This document shows positions 33,707 to 42,395 of a stretch of DNA of 64,000 nucleotides, piece after piece. The stretch is from Caulobacter endophyticus (GTDB lineage Bacteria; Pseudomonadota; Alphaproteobacteria; Caulobacterales; Caulobacteraceae), in the NCBI RefSeq assembly GCF_003116815.1, contig NZ_QDKQ01000068.1, forward strand, positions 16,315 through 80,314, written 5' to 3'. The position numbers and the translations under genes are program-made. Within the stretch, counting starts at the first letter, position 1. Every line of letters starts with the position of its first letter. The notes under the pieces are model-generated. The model was given only the letters and a program-made list of their open reading frames with translations, was not told where the DNA came from and did not search any database.

Positions 33707-33984
33707 GCCTGATCCTCGGCCTGGCCCTGCTGGCGGCCAACCTCTTCTGCTTCCTGCTGTTCGCCCACGACAAGGCCGCCGCCGTGCACGGCGAGCGGCG
33801 GGTGCCCGAGCGGGTTCTGCTGCTGTCGGCGGCGATGTGCGCCGCGCCCGGCGCCTTGCTGGCCCAGCGCTGGCTGCGCCACAAGACCCGCAAGCAGCCG
33901 TTCGGGGCCTGGCTGACCTTGATCGTCTTCGTCCAGGCCTGCGCCGTCGCCGGCCTCGTCGCCCTGGCCTATAGAGTCCCATGA
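33703..33984 (+). CDS. DUF1294-family small membrane protein
   Basis: The 93-residue protein begins at a GTG that overlaps the preceding stop. It has two or three hydrophobic helices (LILGLALLAANLFCFLLFAH and LTLIVFVQACAVAGLVALAY) around the family segment HDKAAAVHGERRVPERVLLL and the loop RHKTRKQPF. DUF1294 proteins are small inner-membrane proteins of unknown function, sometimes fused to cold-shock domains. Its stop overlaps the start of the HPP gene (ATGA). Confidence 0.82.
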   Translation: MSLILGLALLAANLFCFLLFAHDKAAAVHGERRVPERVLLLSAAMCAAPGALLAQRWLRHKTRKQPFGAWLTLIVFVQACAVAGLVALAYRVP

Positions 33985-35072
33985 CCCAGCGCCTGCTCAC
34001 CCTGCTTCGCGGCAAGACCCCCATCCGCCCGCTCGACGCCCTGAAGGGCGGCGGCGGCGCGCTGATCGGCCTGCTGTTCGCGGGCCTCTTGGGTCGCTTC
34101 GCGGTCGGCGGCGGCGACTGGCTGCATCCCCTGCTGGTCGCGCCGATCGGGGCCTCGGCGGTGCTGATCTTCGCCGTGCCCGCCAGCCCCCTGGCCCAGC
34201 CGCGCGGCGTCATCGGCGGCAACGTCGTCTCGGCCTTCATCGGCATCACGGTGGCCATGCTGCTGCCGACACAGCCGCTGATCGCCGCGCCGCTGGCCGT
34301 GGCCCTGGCGATCTCGACGATGATCCTGCTGGGCTGCCTGCACCCGCCCGGCGGTGCGGTGGCCCTGATCACGGTCATCGGCGGCCCGGCCGTGACCAAG
34401 GCCGGCTATCTGTTCGCCCTCAATCCGGTGGCCGTGGACTCGATCCTGCTGGTGCTGGCCGGCATGGCCTGGAACCGCCTGGTCGGTCGCTCCTATCCGC
34501 ACAAGGCCCCTGCCCCGCCGCCCAGCCCGCACGGCACGGCCGATCCCCTGCCCGCCTCGCGCATCGGCTACGACGCCGGCGACCTCGACAAGGCCCTCGC
34601 CCGCTACGGCGAGCTGCTCGACGTCAGCCGCGAGGACCTCGACGTGCTGTTCCGCGAGGTCGAGATCCAGGCTCACCAGCGCCTTCACTCGCAGATCCGC
34701 TGCGGCGAGATAATGTCGCGCGACGTCATCCGGCTCGACCGGTCGCAGTCGGCGCAAAGCGCCCTGACCTTCCTGCAACAGCACGACCTGCGCGCCGCCC
34801 CGGTGGTCGACGAAGACAACCGCGTCATCGGCATGGCCCGCCGAGCCGAACTGCAGGCCAACCGCCGCCACACGGTCGAGGCCGCGCTCGACCCGTTCGT
34901 CCACCGGGTGCGCGAAGGCACGCCGATCGCCGCCCTGCTGCCGATTCTCTCCAGCGGCCAGACCCATGAGGCCATGGTCGTCGACCGCGACCGCAAGCTG
35001 GTGGGCGTGATCACCCAGACCGACCTGATCGCCGTGCTCTATCGCGCGCACATCGTCGAAAGCGTCCTCTGA
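33981..35072 (+). CDS. HPP-family membrane protein with C-terminal CBS pair
   Basis: The 363-residue protein has a membrane domain of about five helices (LIGLLFAGLLGRFAVGGGDW, LLVAPIGASAVLIFAVPASP) with the eponymous HPP in GCLHPPGGAVALITVIGG near residue 118. A linker follows, then two CBS motifs (MSRDVIRLDRSQSAQSALTF and MVVDRDRKLVGVITQTDLIA). Some plant HPP proteins transport nitrite; bacterial members with CBS domains are uncharacterised. CBS pairs usually sense adenosine nucleotides, suggesting an energy-regulated transporter. It is the last gene of the overlapping chain from 31495. Confidence 0.87.
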   Translation: MTQRLLTLLRGKTPIRPLDALKGGGGALIGLLFAGLLGRFAVGGGDWLHPLLVAPIGASAVLIFAVPASPLAQPRGVIGGNVVSAFIGITVAMLLPTQPLIAAPLAVALAISTMILLGCLHPPGGAVALITVIGGPAVTKAGYLFALNPVAVDSILLVLAGMAWNRLVGRSYPHKAPAPPPSPHGTADPLPASRIGYDAGDLDKALARYGELLDVSREDLDVLFREVEIQAHQRLHSQIRCGEIMSRDVIRLDRSQSAQSALTFLQQHDLRAAPVVDEDNRVIGMARRAELQANRRHTVEAALDPFVHRVREGTPIAALLPILSSGQTHEAMVVDRDRKLVGVITQTDLIAVLYRAHIVESVL

Positions 35073-35135
35073 CAAGGCTTGACTGACGCACGCGTCGCCG
35101 CGCCATGCTGACGGCAAATCGCTAGGGGAAAAGCC

Positions 35136-35801
35136 ATGCTCGTCGTCCACCACCTGAACAACTCGCGCAGCCAGCGCGTGCTGTGGCTGCTGGAAGAGCT
35201 GGGCGCGCCCTACGAGGTCAAGCGCTACGAGCGCGACGCCAAGACCATGCTGGCCCCGCCCGAGCTGCTGGCGATCCATCCGCTGGGCAAGTCGCCGGTG
35301 ATCACCGACGGCGACAAGACCATCGCCGAGACCGGCGCGATCATCGAATACATCCTCGACACCTACGGCGAGGGTCGCCTGATTCCCGCGGCCGGCACGC
35401 CGGAGCGCCTTCGCTTCACCTACTGGCTGCACTACGCCGAAGGCTCGGCCATGACGCCGCTGCTGCTGAAGCTGGTGTTCACCGCCCTGCCCGCCCGCGC
35501 GCCCGGCCTGCTGAAGGGCCTGGTCAAGACCATCGCGGCCAAGGCCCAGTCGGGATTCGTCGACCCGCAGCTGAAGAGCCACATCGACTACTGGAACGCC
35601 GAGCTGTCCAAGTCCGAATGGTTCGCCGGCCCGGAGTTCACCGCCGCCGACGTGATCATGAGCTTCCCGCTGGAGGCGGCGGTGTCGCGCGCCGGAGCCG
35701 GCTCGCGGCCCAAGGTGAAGGCCTTCCTCGACCGCATTCACGCCCGGCCGGCCTATCGCGCCGCCCTGCAGCGCGGCGGAGAGTACGCCTACGCCGACTG
35801 A
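35136..35801 (+). CDS. Glutathione S-transferase family protein
   Basis: The 221-residue protein has the GST thioredoxin-like N-terminal domain (HHLNNSRSQRVLWLLEELGA, with Ser in the usual catalytic position, and HPLGKSPVITDGDKTIAETG for glutathione binding). An all-helical C-terminal domain follows (VDPQLKSHIDYWNAELSKSE, FTAADVIMSFPLEAA). Such enzymes conjugate or isomerise electrophiles in the cytosol, but subfamily and substrate cannot be assigned. It is read in the same direction as the HPP gene, 63 bp downstream, and is probably separately expressed. Confidence 0.9.
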   Translation: MLVVHHLNNSRSQRVLWLLEELGAPYEVKRYERDAKTMLAPPELLAIHPLGKSPVITDGDKTIAETGAIIEYILDTYGEGRLIPAAGTPERLRFTYWLHYAEGSAMTPLLLKLVFTALPARAPGLLKGLVKTIAAKAQSGFVDPQLKSHIDYWNAELSKSEWFAGPEFTAADVIMSFPLEAAVSRAGAGSRPKVKAFLDRIHARPAYRAALQRGGEYAYAD

Positions 35802-35933
35802 GATCCGGGCGCGCGTCAAGCCCTGCGACATGGCGACGCTCGCCCCGCTTCTTAAGACTTCCAACACCACGGAGGCGCAAAACCTCTCCCTCCAAGTGAC
35901 CATTCCATGGTTCAGCTTGCCCGGAGATGAAGG

Positions 35934-36290
35934 TTGTCCCTGTCGCGTGTTCGAACCTGGCGTGATCTGCTTCACGCCCTGGGTCGAACATTGGCCGCAA
36001 CCTCCGCGATCATCGTCACGCTGCTGGCCGTCACGTTGTCCAGCGCATCGCCGCGCGACCCGGGCCGGGTCGCCGCGGTCTTCCCGCCCTGGTGGAAGCC
36101 CGCCCGCGCGGCCAGCGCGGCCACCTCGGCCGGCGACATCGCTGGCGCCGGGGCTGTCCCCTTCGTCCTGATCCTGCGCGGCGACCCCGCCACGCTGAGC
36201 AGCCGTCTGCGCGCCGCCGGCGCCCTCGTCCTGCTCGACCCCGACACCGCCGGCGTCTGCGCCAAGACCGTCCTGGAGCCCCGCCCATGA
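35934..36290 (+). CDS. Small membrane-anchored protein of unknown function
   Basis: The 118-residue frame starts at a TTG with GGAG seven bases upstream; a GTG at 35946 is possible. It has one N-terminal hydrophobic segment (LAATSAIIVTLLAVTL) and an exported-looking domain ending VPFVLILRGDPATLSSRLRA and AGVCAKTVLEP. No family is recognised. Its stop overlaps the chemoreceptor ATG (ATGA), so it is co-translated with that gene. A periplasmic or membrane accessory of the receptor is possible but unproven. Confidence 0.6.
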   Translation: MSLSRVRTWRDLLHALGRTLAATSAIIVTLLAVTLSSASPRDPGRVAAVFPPWWKPARAASAATSAGDIAGAGAVPFVLILRGDPATLSSRLRAAGALVLLDPDTAGVCAKTVLEPRP

Positions 36291-37900
36291 GCACCAAGCC
36301 CTCGAACCTCGACGCACAGCGCCGCTCGGGCGGCCGGCTGATCCTGCTGCTGACCGCGCTGATGGCCCCGATCGTCATCGCCGCCCGCTTCATGGTCGGC
36401 GAGCCGGTGCCTGGCATGGCCGTCGCCACCGTCATGGTCACCGCCCTGGCGGCCGGCGCCGTCCTGCATCGCGGCGAGACCGCCACGGGCCGGATCCTGT
36501 CGGGCGTGGCCCTTATGGCCCAGGTCTCGCTTCTGGTCGCCGCTCTGGGCGGCCACGCCTGGCAGATCGACATGCACATGGCCTATTTCGCAGCCCTGGC
36601 GCTGCTGGTCGTCTACTGCGACTGGACCGTCATCGCCGCCGCCGCCGCCACGGTCGCCATACACCACCTGACGCTCAGCTACCTCCTGCCCACCGCCGTC
36701 TTCCCGGGCTCGGCGAGCCTTGGCCGCGTGCTGGTCCACGCCGTCATCCTGATCGTCGAGGCCGGCGCCCTGATCGCTGCGACCTTGAGCATCCACCGCG
36801 TCATCGGCCTTGCCGAGCGCGCCCGCGCCAAGGCCGAGGCCGCCATGCAGGAGGCCCGCGACGCGGACGCCGCCGCCGACAGCGCCCGCCGCTCGGAGGA
36901 AGAAGGCCGCATCGCCCACGCCGCCGTGCAGGCCGCCGCCGAGCGCCAGCGCGCCGACATGGTCGACGCGCTGGCCCAAAGCCTGTCGCGCCTGGCCAAG
37001 GGCGACCTTTCGGTGCGCCTGGTCGAGCAGTTCTCCGAGTCGTACGAGCAGCTTCGCGCCGACTTCAACCAGGCGGCGGGCAAGCTGGCCGGGGCCCTGG
37101 CCATCATCGACGAGCGCGCCTCGGGCGTGCGCCATGGCTCGGACCAGATCGCCGACGCCGCCGCCAACCTGTCGCGCCGCACCGAGCAGCAGGCCGCCAA
37201 CCTGGCCGAGACGGCCAGCGCCATGGACGAGATCACCGCCACGGTGGGCCAGACCGCCGACGGCGCCCGAAAGGCCGCCATCGTCGTAGCCCGCGCCCGC
37301 GACGACGCCCGCCGCTCGGGCGAGGTCGTCGGCGAGGCCGTCGACGCCATGGGCGCGATCGAGACCTCGGCCACCCAGATCTCGCGGATCATCGGCGTGA
37401 TCGACGAAATCGCCTTCCAGACCAACCTTCTGGCCCTGAACGCCGGAGTCGAGGCCGCCCGCGCGGGCGAGGCCGGCAAGGGCTTCGCCGTGGTCGCGTC
37501 CGAGGTGCGGGCCCTGGCCCAGCGCTCGGCAGAGGCCGCCAAGGAAATCAAGACCCTGATCACCACCTCGACGCGCCAGGTCGGCGAGGGCGTGGAACTG
37601 GTCGGCCGCACCGGCGAGGCGCTTGAGCGGATCGTCCAGCAGATCGCCGAGATCGACGGCCTGGTCTCCGAGATCGCCGCCAGCGCCCAGCACCAGGCCC
37701 AGGGCCTGACCCAGGTCAACACCGCGGTGAATCAGATGGACCAGGTGCTGCAGCAGAACGCGGGCCTGGTCGAAGAGACCGCCGCGGCCACCCATGCGCT
37801 GAACGACGACGCCGGAGAGCTGGCCCGTCTGGTCGGCCAGTTCCAGCTGCCCGGAGATCGCCTGGCGGGCGCTTCGACCCGCAACGCGAAGCGGGCCTGA
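36287..37900 (+). CDS. Methyl-accepting chemotaxis protein with multi-span membrane sensor
   Basis: The 537-residue receptor lacks a periplasmic sensing domain. Residues 15-170 form about six membrane helices, with His residues in IDMHMAYFAALALLVVY and TVAIHHLTLSYLLP. A HAMP-like segment (LSRLAKGDLSVRLVEQFSES) is followed by the cytoplasmic signalling coiled coil with the hairpin tip IDEIAFQTNLLALNAGVEAA and GFAVVASEVRALAQRS. It would control CheA at a chemotaxis array. Intramembrane His residues in this sensor class could bind haem or metal, an idea not tested here. No CheB/CheR genes are nearby. Confidence 0.92.
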   Translation: MSTKPSNLDAQRRSGGRLILLLTALMAPIVIAARFMVGEPVPGMAVATVMVTALAAGAVLHRGETATGRILSGVALMAQVSLLVAALGGHAWQIDMHMAYFAALALLVVYCDWTVIAAAAATVAIHHLTLSYLLPTAVFPGSASLGRVLVHAVILIVEAGALIAATLSIHRVIGLAERARAKAEAAMQEARDADAAADSARRSEEEGRIAHAAVQAAAERQRADMVDALAQSLSRLAKGDLSVRLVEQFSESYEQLRADFNQAAGKLAGALAIIDERASGVRHGSDQIADAAANLSRRTEQQAANLAETASAMDEITATVGQTADGARKAAIVVARARDDARRSGEVVGEAVDAMGAIETSATQISRIIGVIDEIAFQTNLLALNAGVEAARAGEAGKGFAVVASEVRALAQRSAEAAKEIKTLITTSTRQVGEGVELVGRTGEALERIVQQIAEIDGLVSEIAASAQHQAQGLTQVNTAVNQMDQVLQQNAGLVEETAAATHALNDDAGELARLVGQFQLPGDRLAGASTRNAKRA

Positions 37901-38054
37901 GGCCGCGCCGCCCCGATCAGCTTGGCCACGCAACCCTTGCGGCGCGTGAGACTTGCTTATCCGGAATGCGGCGCCTATCCTCTCAGCCCCCGGTCGCGCT
38001 CGCCAGCGACTGGAAGTCTTCCTCCCCTTAGGGCGAACCGAGCTAAAATCCACT

Positions 38055-38528
38055 ATGGAAAAAGTGCCGATGACCGTCGTGGGTTATCAAACCCTCGACG
38101 AAGAACTGAAGCGTTTGAAGACGATCGAGCGGCCCGCCGTGATCGCCGCGATCGCCGAGGCGCGCTCGCACGGCGACCTCTCGGAAAATGCCGAATACCA
38201 CGCCGCCAAGGAACGCCAGGGCTGGATCGAAGGCCAGATCGCCGAGATCGAGGACAAGATCGCCCGCGCCCAGGTCATCGACGTGTCGAAGCTTTCGGGT
38301 TCGCAGGTGAAGTTCGGCGCCACGGTCAGCGTGGTCGACGAGGACACCGAAGAAGAGGCCCGCTACCAGATCGTGGGCGACCACGAGGCCGACGTGAAGT
38401 CGGGCCGCATTTCGCTGAGCTCGCCGCTGTCGCGCGCGATGATCGGCAAGGAAGTCGGCGAGGTGGTCGAGGTCAACACGCCCGGCGGCGTGAAGGCCTA
38501 TGAAATCCTCAAGGTCGAGTGGGTCTAG
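38055..38528 (+). CDS. greA: Transcription elongation factor GreA
   Basis: The 157-residue protein has the GreA coiled-coil domain (LDEELKRLKTIERPAVIAAI and the tip segment HGDLSENAEYHAAKERQ with acidic residues that enter the RNA polymerase channel). The C-terminal globular domain has YQIVGDHEADVKSGRISLSS and PLSRAMIGKEVGEVVEV. It rescues backtracked polymerase by stimulating transcript cleavage. It is read alone, 154 bp after the chemoreceptor gene. A large imperfect palindrome lies downstream. Confidence 0.97.
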   Translation: MEKVPMTVVGYQTLDEELKRLKTIERPAVIAAIAEARSHGDLSENAEYHAAKERQGWIEGQIAEIEDKIARAQVIDVSKLSGSQVKFGATVSVVDEDTEEEARYQIVGDHEADVKSGRISLSSPLSRAMIGKEVGEVVEVNTPGGVKAYEILKVEWV

Positions 38529-38564
38529 GGGTCAGCCCCAAACCCGCCATGAAGTTCGGCCAAT

Positions 38565-38609
38565 CGCCGCGGAGTCGCCTGTCGAGGGCGGTTCCGCGGC
38601 GTTCGCCGT
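38565..38609 (+). terminator. Weak terminator-like palindrome after greA
   Basis: CGCCGCGGA (38565-38573) pairs with TCCGCGGCG (38593-38601), followed after six bases by a short TTTT. The loop is long (19 bases), so efficiency is uncertain. Confidence 0.35.
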
Positions 38610-38625
38610 TTTGAGGGCTGGAGCG

Positions 38626-39627
38626 ATGAGCGCCAATCAGACGCCAGGTTCCGAACCGCTGACCATCTGGGCCGTCTCGGACGGGCGGGCCGGCATCGAG
38701 GCCCAGGCCGTGGGCCTGGCCGAGGCCATCGCGCGCAAGCGTCCGGCCAGGATCATCGTCAAGCGCGTGGGCTGGAAGGGCCGCACCGGCCGCCTGCCCT
38801 GGTGGCTGGCCTGGCTGCCGCGCCGCTGGCTGACGCCCGAAAGCGAGATCACCGCGCCCTGGCCCGACCTCTGGGTCGCCGCCGGCCGCGCCACCTTGCC
38901 GCTGTCGATCCGCGCCCGGAGGTGGTCGGGCGGCAAGTCCTATGTCGTGCAGATCCAGGACCCGCGCGTTCCGGCCCACATGTTCGACCTGGTGATCCCC
39001 CCCAAGCACGATCGGCTGACCGGCGACAATGTCGTGCCGATCACCGGCTCGCCGCATCGCGTGTCGCAGGCCCGCCTCGACGCCGAGTACGAGAAATTCA
39101 AGGACGCCATCGAGGCCCTGCCGCATCCGCGCGTGGCGGTGCTGCTGGGCGGCAAGTCCAAGGCCTTCGACCTGCCCGTCGAGCGCGCCGCCCAGATGGC
39201 GCACGAGATCCAGCTGCCGCTGGAGCAGGAAGGCGGCAGCCTGCTGATGACCTTCTCGCGCCGCACGCCCGAGCCGGCCCGCGCCCTGCTGGCCGCCCGC
39301 CTGCGCGACCTGCCCGGCATCATCTGGGACGGCGAAGGCCCCAATCCCTATTTCGCCTTCCTGGCGGCGGCCGACTACATCCTCGTCACCGAGGACTCGA
39401 CCAACATGGCCACCGAGGCGGCCTCGACCGGCAAGCCGGTTTTCATCCTCAAGATGGAGGGCCAGAGCGTGAAGTTCCGCCTCTTCCACGAGGAACTGGA
39501 GCGCCAGGGCGCGGCCCGTCCCTATGGCGGCGCCTTCCACGGCTGGACGTACGAACCGGTCGACGAGACCGGCCGCGCCGCCGCGGAGGTCCTGGCGCGG
39601 ATGGACGCCCGCAACGCCAAAGCCTAG
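38626..39627 (+). CDS. ELM1/DUF1022-family protein
   Basis: The 333-residue protein starts IWAVSDGRAGIEAQAVGLAE after a short leader and contains WVAAGRATLPLSIRARR, SYVVQIQDPRVPAHMFDLVI, VPITGSPHRVSQARLDAEYE and DYILVTEDSTNMATEAASTG. These match the bacterial relatives of plant mitochondrial fission protein ELM1, which have a GT-B-like fold. Bacterial function is not established; the fold and neighbours suggest a nucleotide-sugar or glycan role. It is followed after nine bases by an SpsF-type gene, supporting that link. The frame is open upstream but GAGCG before the ATG at 38626 and protein similarity favour this start. Confidence 0.85.
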   Translation: MSANQTPGSEPLTIWAVSDGRAGIEAQAVGLAEAIARKRPARIIVKRVGWKGRTGRLPWWLAWLPRRWLTPESEITAPWPDLWVAAGRATLPLSIRARRWSGGKSYVVQIQDPRVPAHMFDLVIPPKHDRLTGDNVVPITGSPHRVSQARLDAEYEKFKDAIEALPHPRVAVLLGGKSKAFDLPVERAAQMAHEIQLPLEQEGGSLLMTFSRRTPEPARALLAARLRDLPGIIWDGEGPNPYFAFLAAADYILVTEDSTNMATEAASTGKPVFILKMEGQSVKFRLFHEELERQGAARPYGGAFHGWTYEPVDETGRAAAEVLARMDARNAKA

Positions 39628-39636
39628 CCTGGCCCG

Positions 39637-40353
39637 ATGATCCTCGCCGTCCTGCAAGCGCGCATGAGCTCCACCCGCCTGCCGGGCAAGGTGCTGATGC
39701 CGATCGTCCGCGCGCCGATGATCATTCGCCAGATCGAGCGCGTCGCCCGCTCTCGTCGGATCGACAAGCTTGTGGTGGCCACCAGCACCGATCCGCTGGA
39801 CGACGCCATCGAGGCGGCCGTGCGCCGGGACGGCGTCGCAGTGCATCGCGGCCCGCTCGACAACGTGCTCGAACGCTTCGTCGGCGCGCTGGACGCCCAC
39901 CCGGCCGACCACGTGGTGCGCCTGACCGCCGACTGCCCGCTGGCCGATCCGAGCGTGATCGACGCCACGATCGACCTGCACCTGTCGTCGGGCGCCGACT
40001 ACACCAGCAACAGCCCCGAAGGCTCGGCCTTTCCCAAGGGCCTCGACGTCGAGGTGATCACCGCCGCCGGCCTGCGCCGCGCAGCCGCGCAGGCCGACAG
40101 CCCCGAGGCTCGCGAGCACGTCACCTGGGACGTCTGGAACAATCCCGACCGCTGGAACCTGGCCTGGCTGTCAGATGCGCCCGGCGAGGCCGCGGTGCGC
40201 TGGACCGTCGACCGGCCCGACGACTACGCCTTCGTGGCGGCGGTCTATGACGCGCTCTATCCCAACAACCGGGCCTTCACCTCCGACGATGTCCGCGCCT
40301 TCGTGAAGGGCCGGGAAGACCTGCTGAACTACGGCGGCGATCGCCGAGCCTGA
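39637..40353 (+). CDS. SpsF/CMP-sugar-synthetase-type nucleotidyltransferase
   Basis: The 238-residue protein starts MILAVLQARMSSTRLPGKVL, the nucleotide-binding opening of SpsF and related cytidylyltransferases. VATSTDPLDDAIEAAVRRDG, RGPLDNVLERFVGALDA and VVRLTADCPLADPSVIDATI follow, where the DCP Asp binds metal. Members activate sugars such as nonulosonic acids for transfer to surface structures. With a pseudaminic-acid synthase 3 kb away, CMP-activation of a pseudaminate-like sugar is plausible, but SpsF proteins are diverse. Confidence 0.88.
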   Translation: MILAVLQARMSSTRLPGKVLMPIVRAPMIIRQIERVARSRRIDKLVVATSTDPLDDAIEAAVRRDGVAVHRGPLDNVLERFVGALDAHPADHVVRLTADCPLADPSVIDATIDLHLSSGADYTSNSPEGSAFPKGLDVEVITAAGLRRAAAQADSPEAREHVTWDVWNNPDRWNLAWLSDAPGEAAVRWTVDRPDDYAFVAAVYDALYPNNRAFTSDDVRAFVKGREDLLNYGGDRRA

Positions 40354-40390
40354 GCGGCGGGTGCGACAATCACGCGCCTCTCCTTAAGGA

Positions 40391-40401
40391 CAGGGTTAAT
40401 A
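40391..40401 (+). promoter_or_regulatory. CAGGGTTAATA motif upstream of the methyltransferase operon
   Basis: The same 11 bases occur, inverted, at 44182-44192 upstream of pseI, and CAGGGTTAA recurs at 57832-57840 upstream of the small flagellar-like gene. The TTAA core recalls half-sites of the cell-cycle regulator CtrA, but no full TTAA-N7-TTAA site is present, so this is weak. Confidence 0.3.
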
Positions 40402-40494
40402 AAGTATTCGGCAAAGCGGCCCCAGGCTGCTGCTGCGACCGCTCCACCGGTTCGCGCCAGCTTTGAGGGGCCTCCGTTTCGGGGGCGGACGGAC

Positions 40495-41142
40495 ATGCGC
40501 GCCCTGCCGGACATCCGGGGTCTGAAGTACCCTGACGAGTTCATCGCCCGCCACTTCTTCAAGCGCGGCCTGCACCAGCGCGCCGGCAAGGTGGTCGAAC
40601 TGGGCGGCGGCACGGGCAACAACCTGTCGCTCTACGCCGCCTACGGCTGGACCCTGGTCAATGTCGACTATTCGGCCGCGGCGCTGGAAGACGCCCGCTG
40701 GAACCTGGGCGAGGCGGCCAGCCTGATCCAGGCCGACCTGTCGCTGGGCCTTCCCGACGGGATCGAGGGACCGATCGACGTCCTGCTGATCCCCAACCTG
40801 CTCTGCTACCTGACCAACGCCCAGGCCCACCGGGTGCTGACCGCCGTGCGCGAGAAGCTGGCCCCGAACGCCGAGGTCTTCGTCCGTACGCGCCTGGTCG
40901 ACGACTATCGCTACGGCCGAGGCGTCGCCGAGGAGCCGGACGGCTTCCGCCTGGCGACGCCCGAAACCGGCGAAGAAGGCCTGTTCAATCTGTTCTACAC
41001 CGAGGCGGGCCTAGTGAACCGCCTGCGCGACGAGCTGGGCCTGGCCCAGCCCGACGTCTTCCGCGTCAGCTTCGACAATCTCCAGGCCGGCGTCCGCGTG
41101 CCCCGCAACAGCGACCTGGTGGTCTGGGGCGCCGTCTCGTGA
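40495..41142 (+). CDS. Class I SAM-dependent methyltransferase
   Basis: The 215-residue protein has SAM motif I (KVVELGGGTGNNLSLYAAYG near residues 30-48), an acidic motif II (LVNVDYSAAALEDARWNLGE) and IDVLLIPNLLCYLTNAQAHR as motif III/IV. Its substrate is not identifiable. The TGA overlaps the GTG of the flavoprotein gene, and that gene in turn overlaps a WbqC gene, so the three make one operon facing pseI. Glycan or nonulosonate methylation is a reasonable guess. Confidence 0.87.
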   Translation: MRALPDIRGLKYPDEFIARHFFKRGLHQRAGKVVELGGGTGNNLSLYAAYGWTLVNVDYSAAALEDARWNLGEAASLIQADLSLGLPDGIEGPIDVLLIPNLLCYLTNAQAHRVLTAVREKLAPNAEVFVRTRLVDDYRYGRGVAEEPDGFRLATPETGEEGLFNLFYTEAGLVNRLRDELGLAQPDVFRVSFDNLQAGVRVPRNSDLVVWGAVS

Positions 41143-42395
41143 ACGGCCGGATCCGCATCGTCGGCGGCGGCCTGACCGGGATCATGGCCGCCTTCGAGGC
41201 CCATCGCCTGGGCTGGCGCGACATCGAGCTGCACGAGCGCTTCGACGCTCTCGGCGGCGTGGCCCGCCCCAAGGTCGTCAACGGCGCGGAGATGCGCGAC
41301 GGCTGCGTCTATTTCGGCCCCGAGGGCGACGCCCTGGTCGAACGGCTGAAGGCGCAAGGCGCGGCGTTCGAGACCTTCGACAACCGCTTCGGCTCGCTCA
41401 GCCTGGACAGCGCGGGCAAGCGCGTCTTCACCTGGGACTTCGGCGGCCCGGCCGTCGACTGCGCCAACCTGCGGATCGCCCGCCCGGCCGGCGACAGCCT
41501 GGCCGACCGCATCGCCGCCTATCCCTCGCCGATCGCCGAGACCCTGGCCGAGTACTGCCGCTGGCACCTGGACGCCGATCTCGGCGCCGTGCACGGCGAT
41601 GCGGCCATTCCGCTGGCCATCAACCGCGTCTATCCGGCCAGCGCCGAGACCCCCGCCCTGGTGGCCCTGAAGGCCTCGAACGCATGGGCCGACGAGCTGT
41701 ACGGCGTGCCGCGCGGCCTGTCGGGACGCACCGCCAACGTCACCGCCAGCCTGCCGGCGGGCGGCTTCACGGCCCTGTTCGAGACCTGCCGCCGAGCGCT
41801 GGAGACGCTGGGCGTCGACATCCGCTTCGAGAGCCTGATCTCGCCTCGACAGGTCATGGCCGAGCATGCGGCAGGCGACACGGTGGTCTGGGCCGCCAAC
41901 CCGACGCCGCTGTTCAAGCCGATGGGCCTTTCGACCCCGGCGCTGGTGAAGAAGAGCTTCTTCACCTACGTCTTCGAAGCGGAATTCGACGGCCCCTGCC
42001 CGGTCTACGTCCAGAACTTCACAGCCAAGGGCGACTGCTTCCGAGCCTATCTCTACGAGAGCGGCGGCAAGACCCTGGTGGTGGCCGAATGCGTGCGCGA
42101 GGCCGACCTGCGCGCCCTGCCCGGCGAGATGCGCGGCCTGCTTTCGGGCTTCGGCTCGCTGAAGACCGGAGCCCTGCTGCAATCCGGCGCCCAGCCGCGC
42201 TGGATCTATCATTCGCGAGACGCCATCGCCGGCCTTGCGACGCTGCGCGAAAAGCTGACCGAACGCTTCGGACCGTCCTTCGTCTGCGGGGCCTGGGAGC
42301 CCTACGGCAAGAGCGCCAAGCTGGCCGAGGTGGACGCCGCCCTCGCGCACGCCCGGAGCGCGCCTGCCGCCGGCGGCCTGGCGCTGGCCGGATGA
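41139..42395 (+). CDS. FAD-dependent amine-oxidase/mutase-like flavoprotein
   Basis: The 418-residue protein opens RIRIVGGGLTGIMAAFEAHR, an FAD Rossmann motif, with LHERFDALGGVARPKVVNGA as the second part of the flavin site. The remaining fold (GVPRGLSGRTANVTASLPAGG, VVWAANPTPLFKP) resembles protoporphyrinogen-oxidase/UDP-galactopyranose-mutase-type proteins. A specific reaction cannot be given. The GTG start overlaps the methyltransferase stop, and its own stop overlaps the WbqC start (ATGA). Setting suggests sugar modification. Confidence 0.83.
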   Translation: MNGRIRIVGGGLTGIMAAFEAHRLGWRDIELHERFDALGGVARPKVVNGAEMRDGCVYFGPEGDALVERLKAQGAAFETFDNRFGSLSLDSAGKRVFTWDFGGPAVDCANLRIARPAGDSLADRIAAYPSPIAETLAEYCRWHLDADLGAVHGDAAIPLAINRVYPASAETPALVALKASNAWADELYGVPRGLSGRTANVTASLPAGGFTALFETCRRALETLGVDIRFESLISPRQVMAEHAAGDTVVWAANPTPLFKPMGLSTPALVKKSFFTYVFEAEFDGPCPVYVQNFTAKGDCFRAYLYESGGKTLVVAECVREADLRALPGEMRGLLSGFGSLKTGALLQSGAQPRWIYHSRDAIAGLATLREKLTERFGPSFVCGAWEPYGKSAKLAEVDAALAHARSAPAAGGLALAG

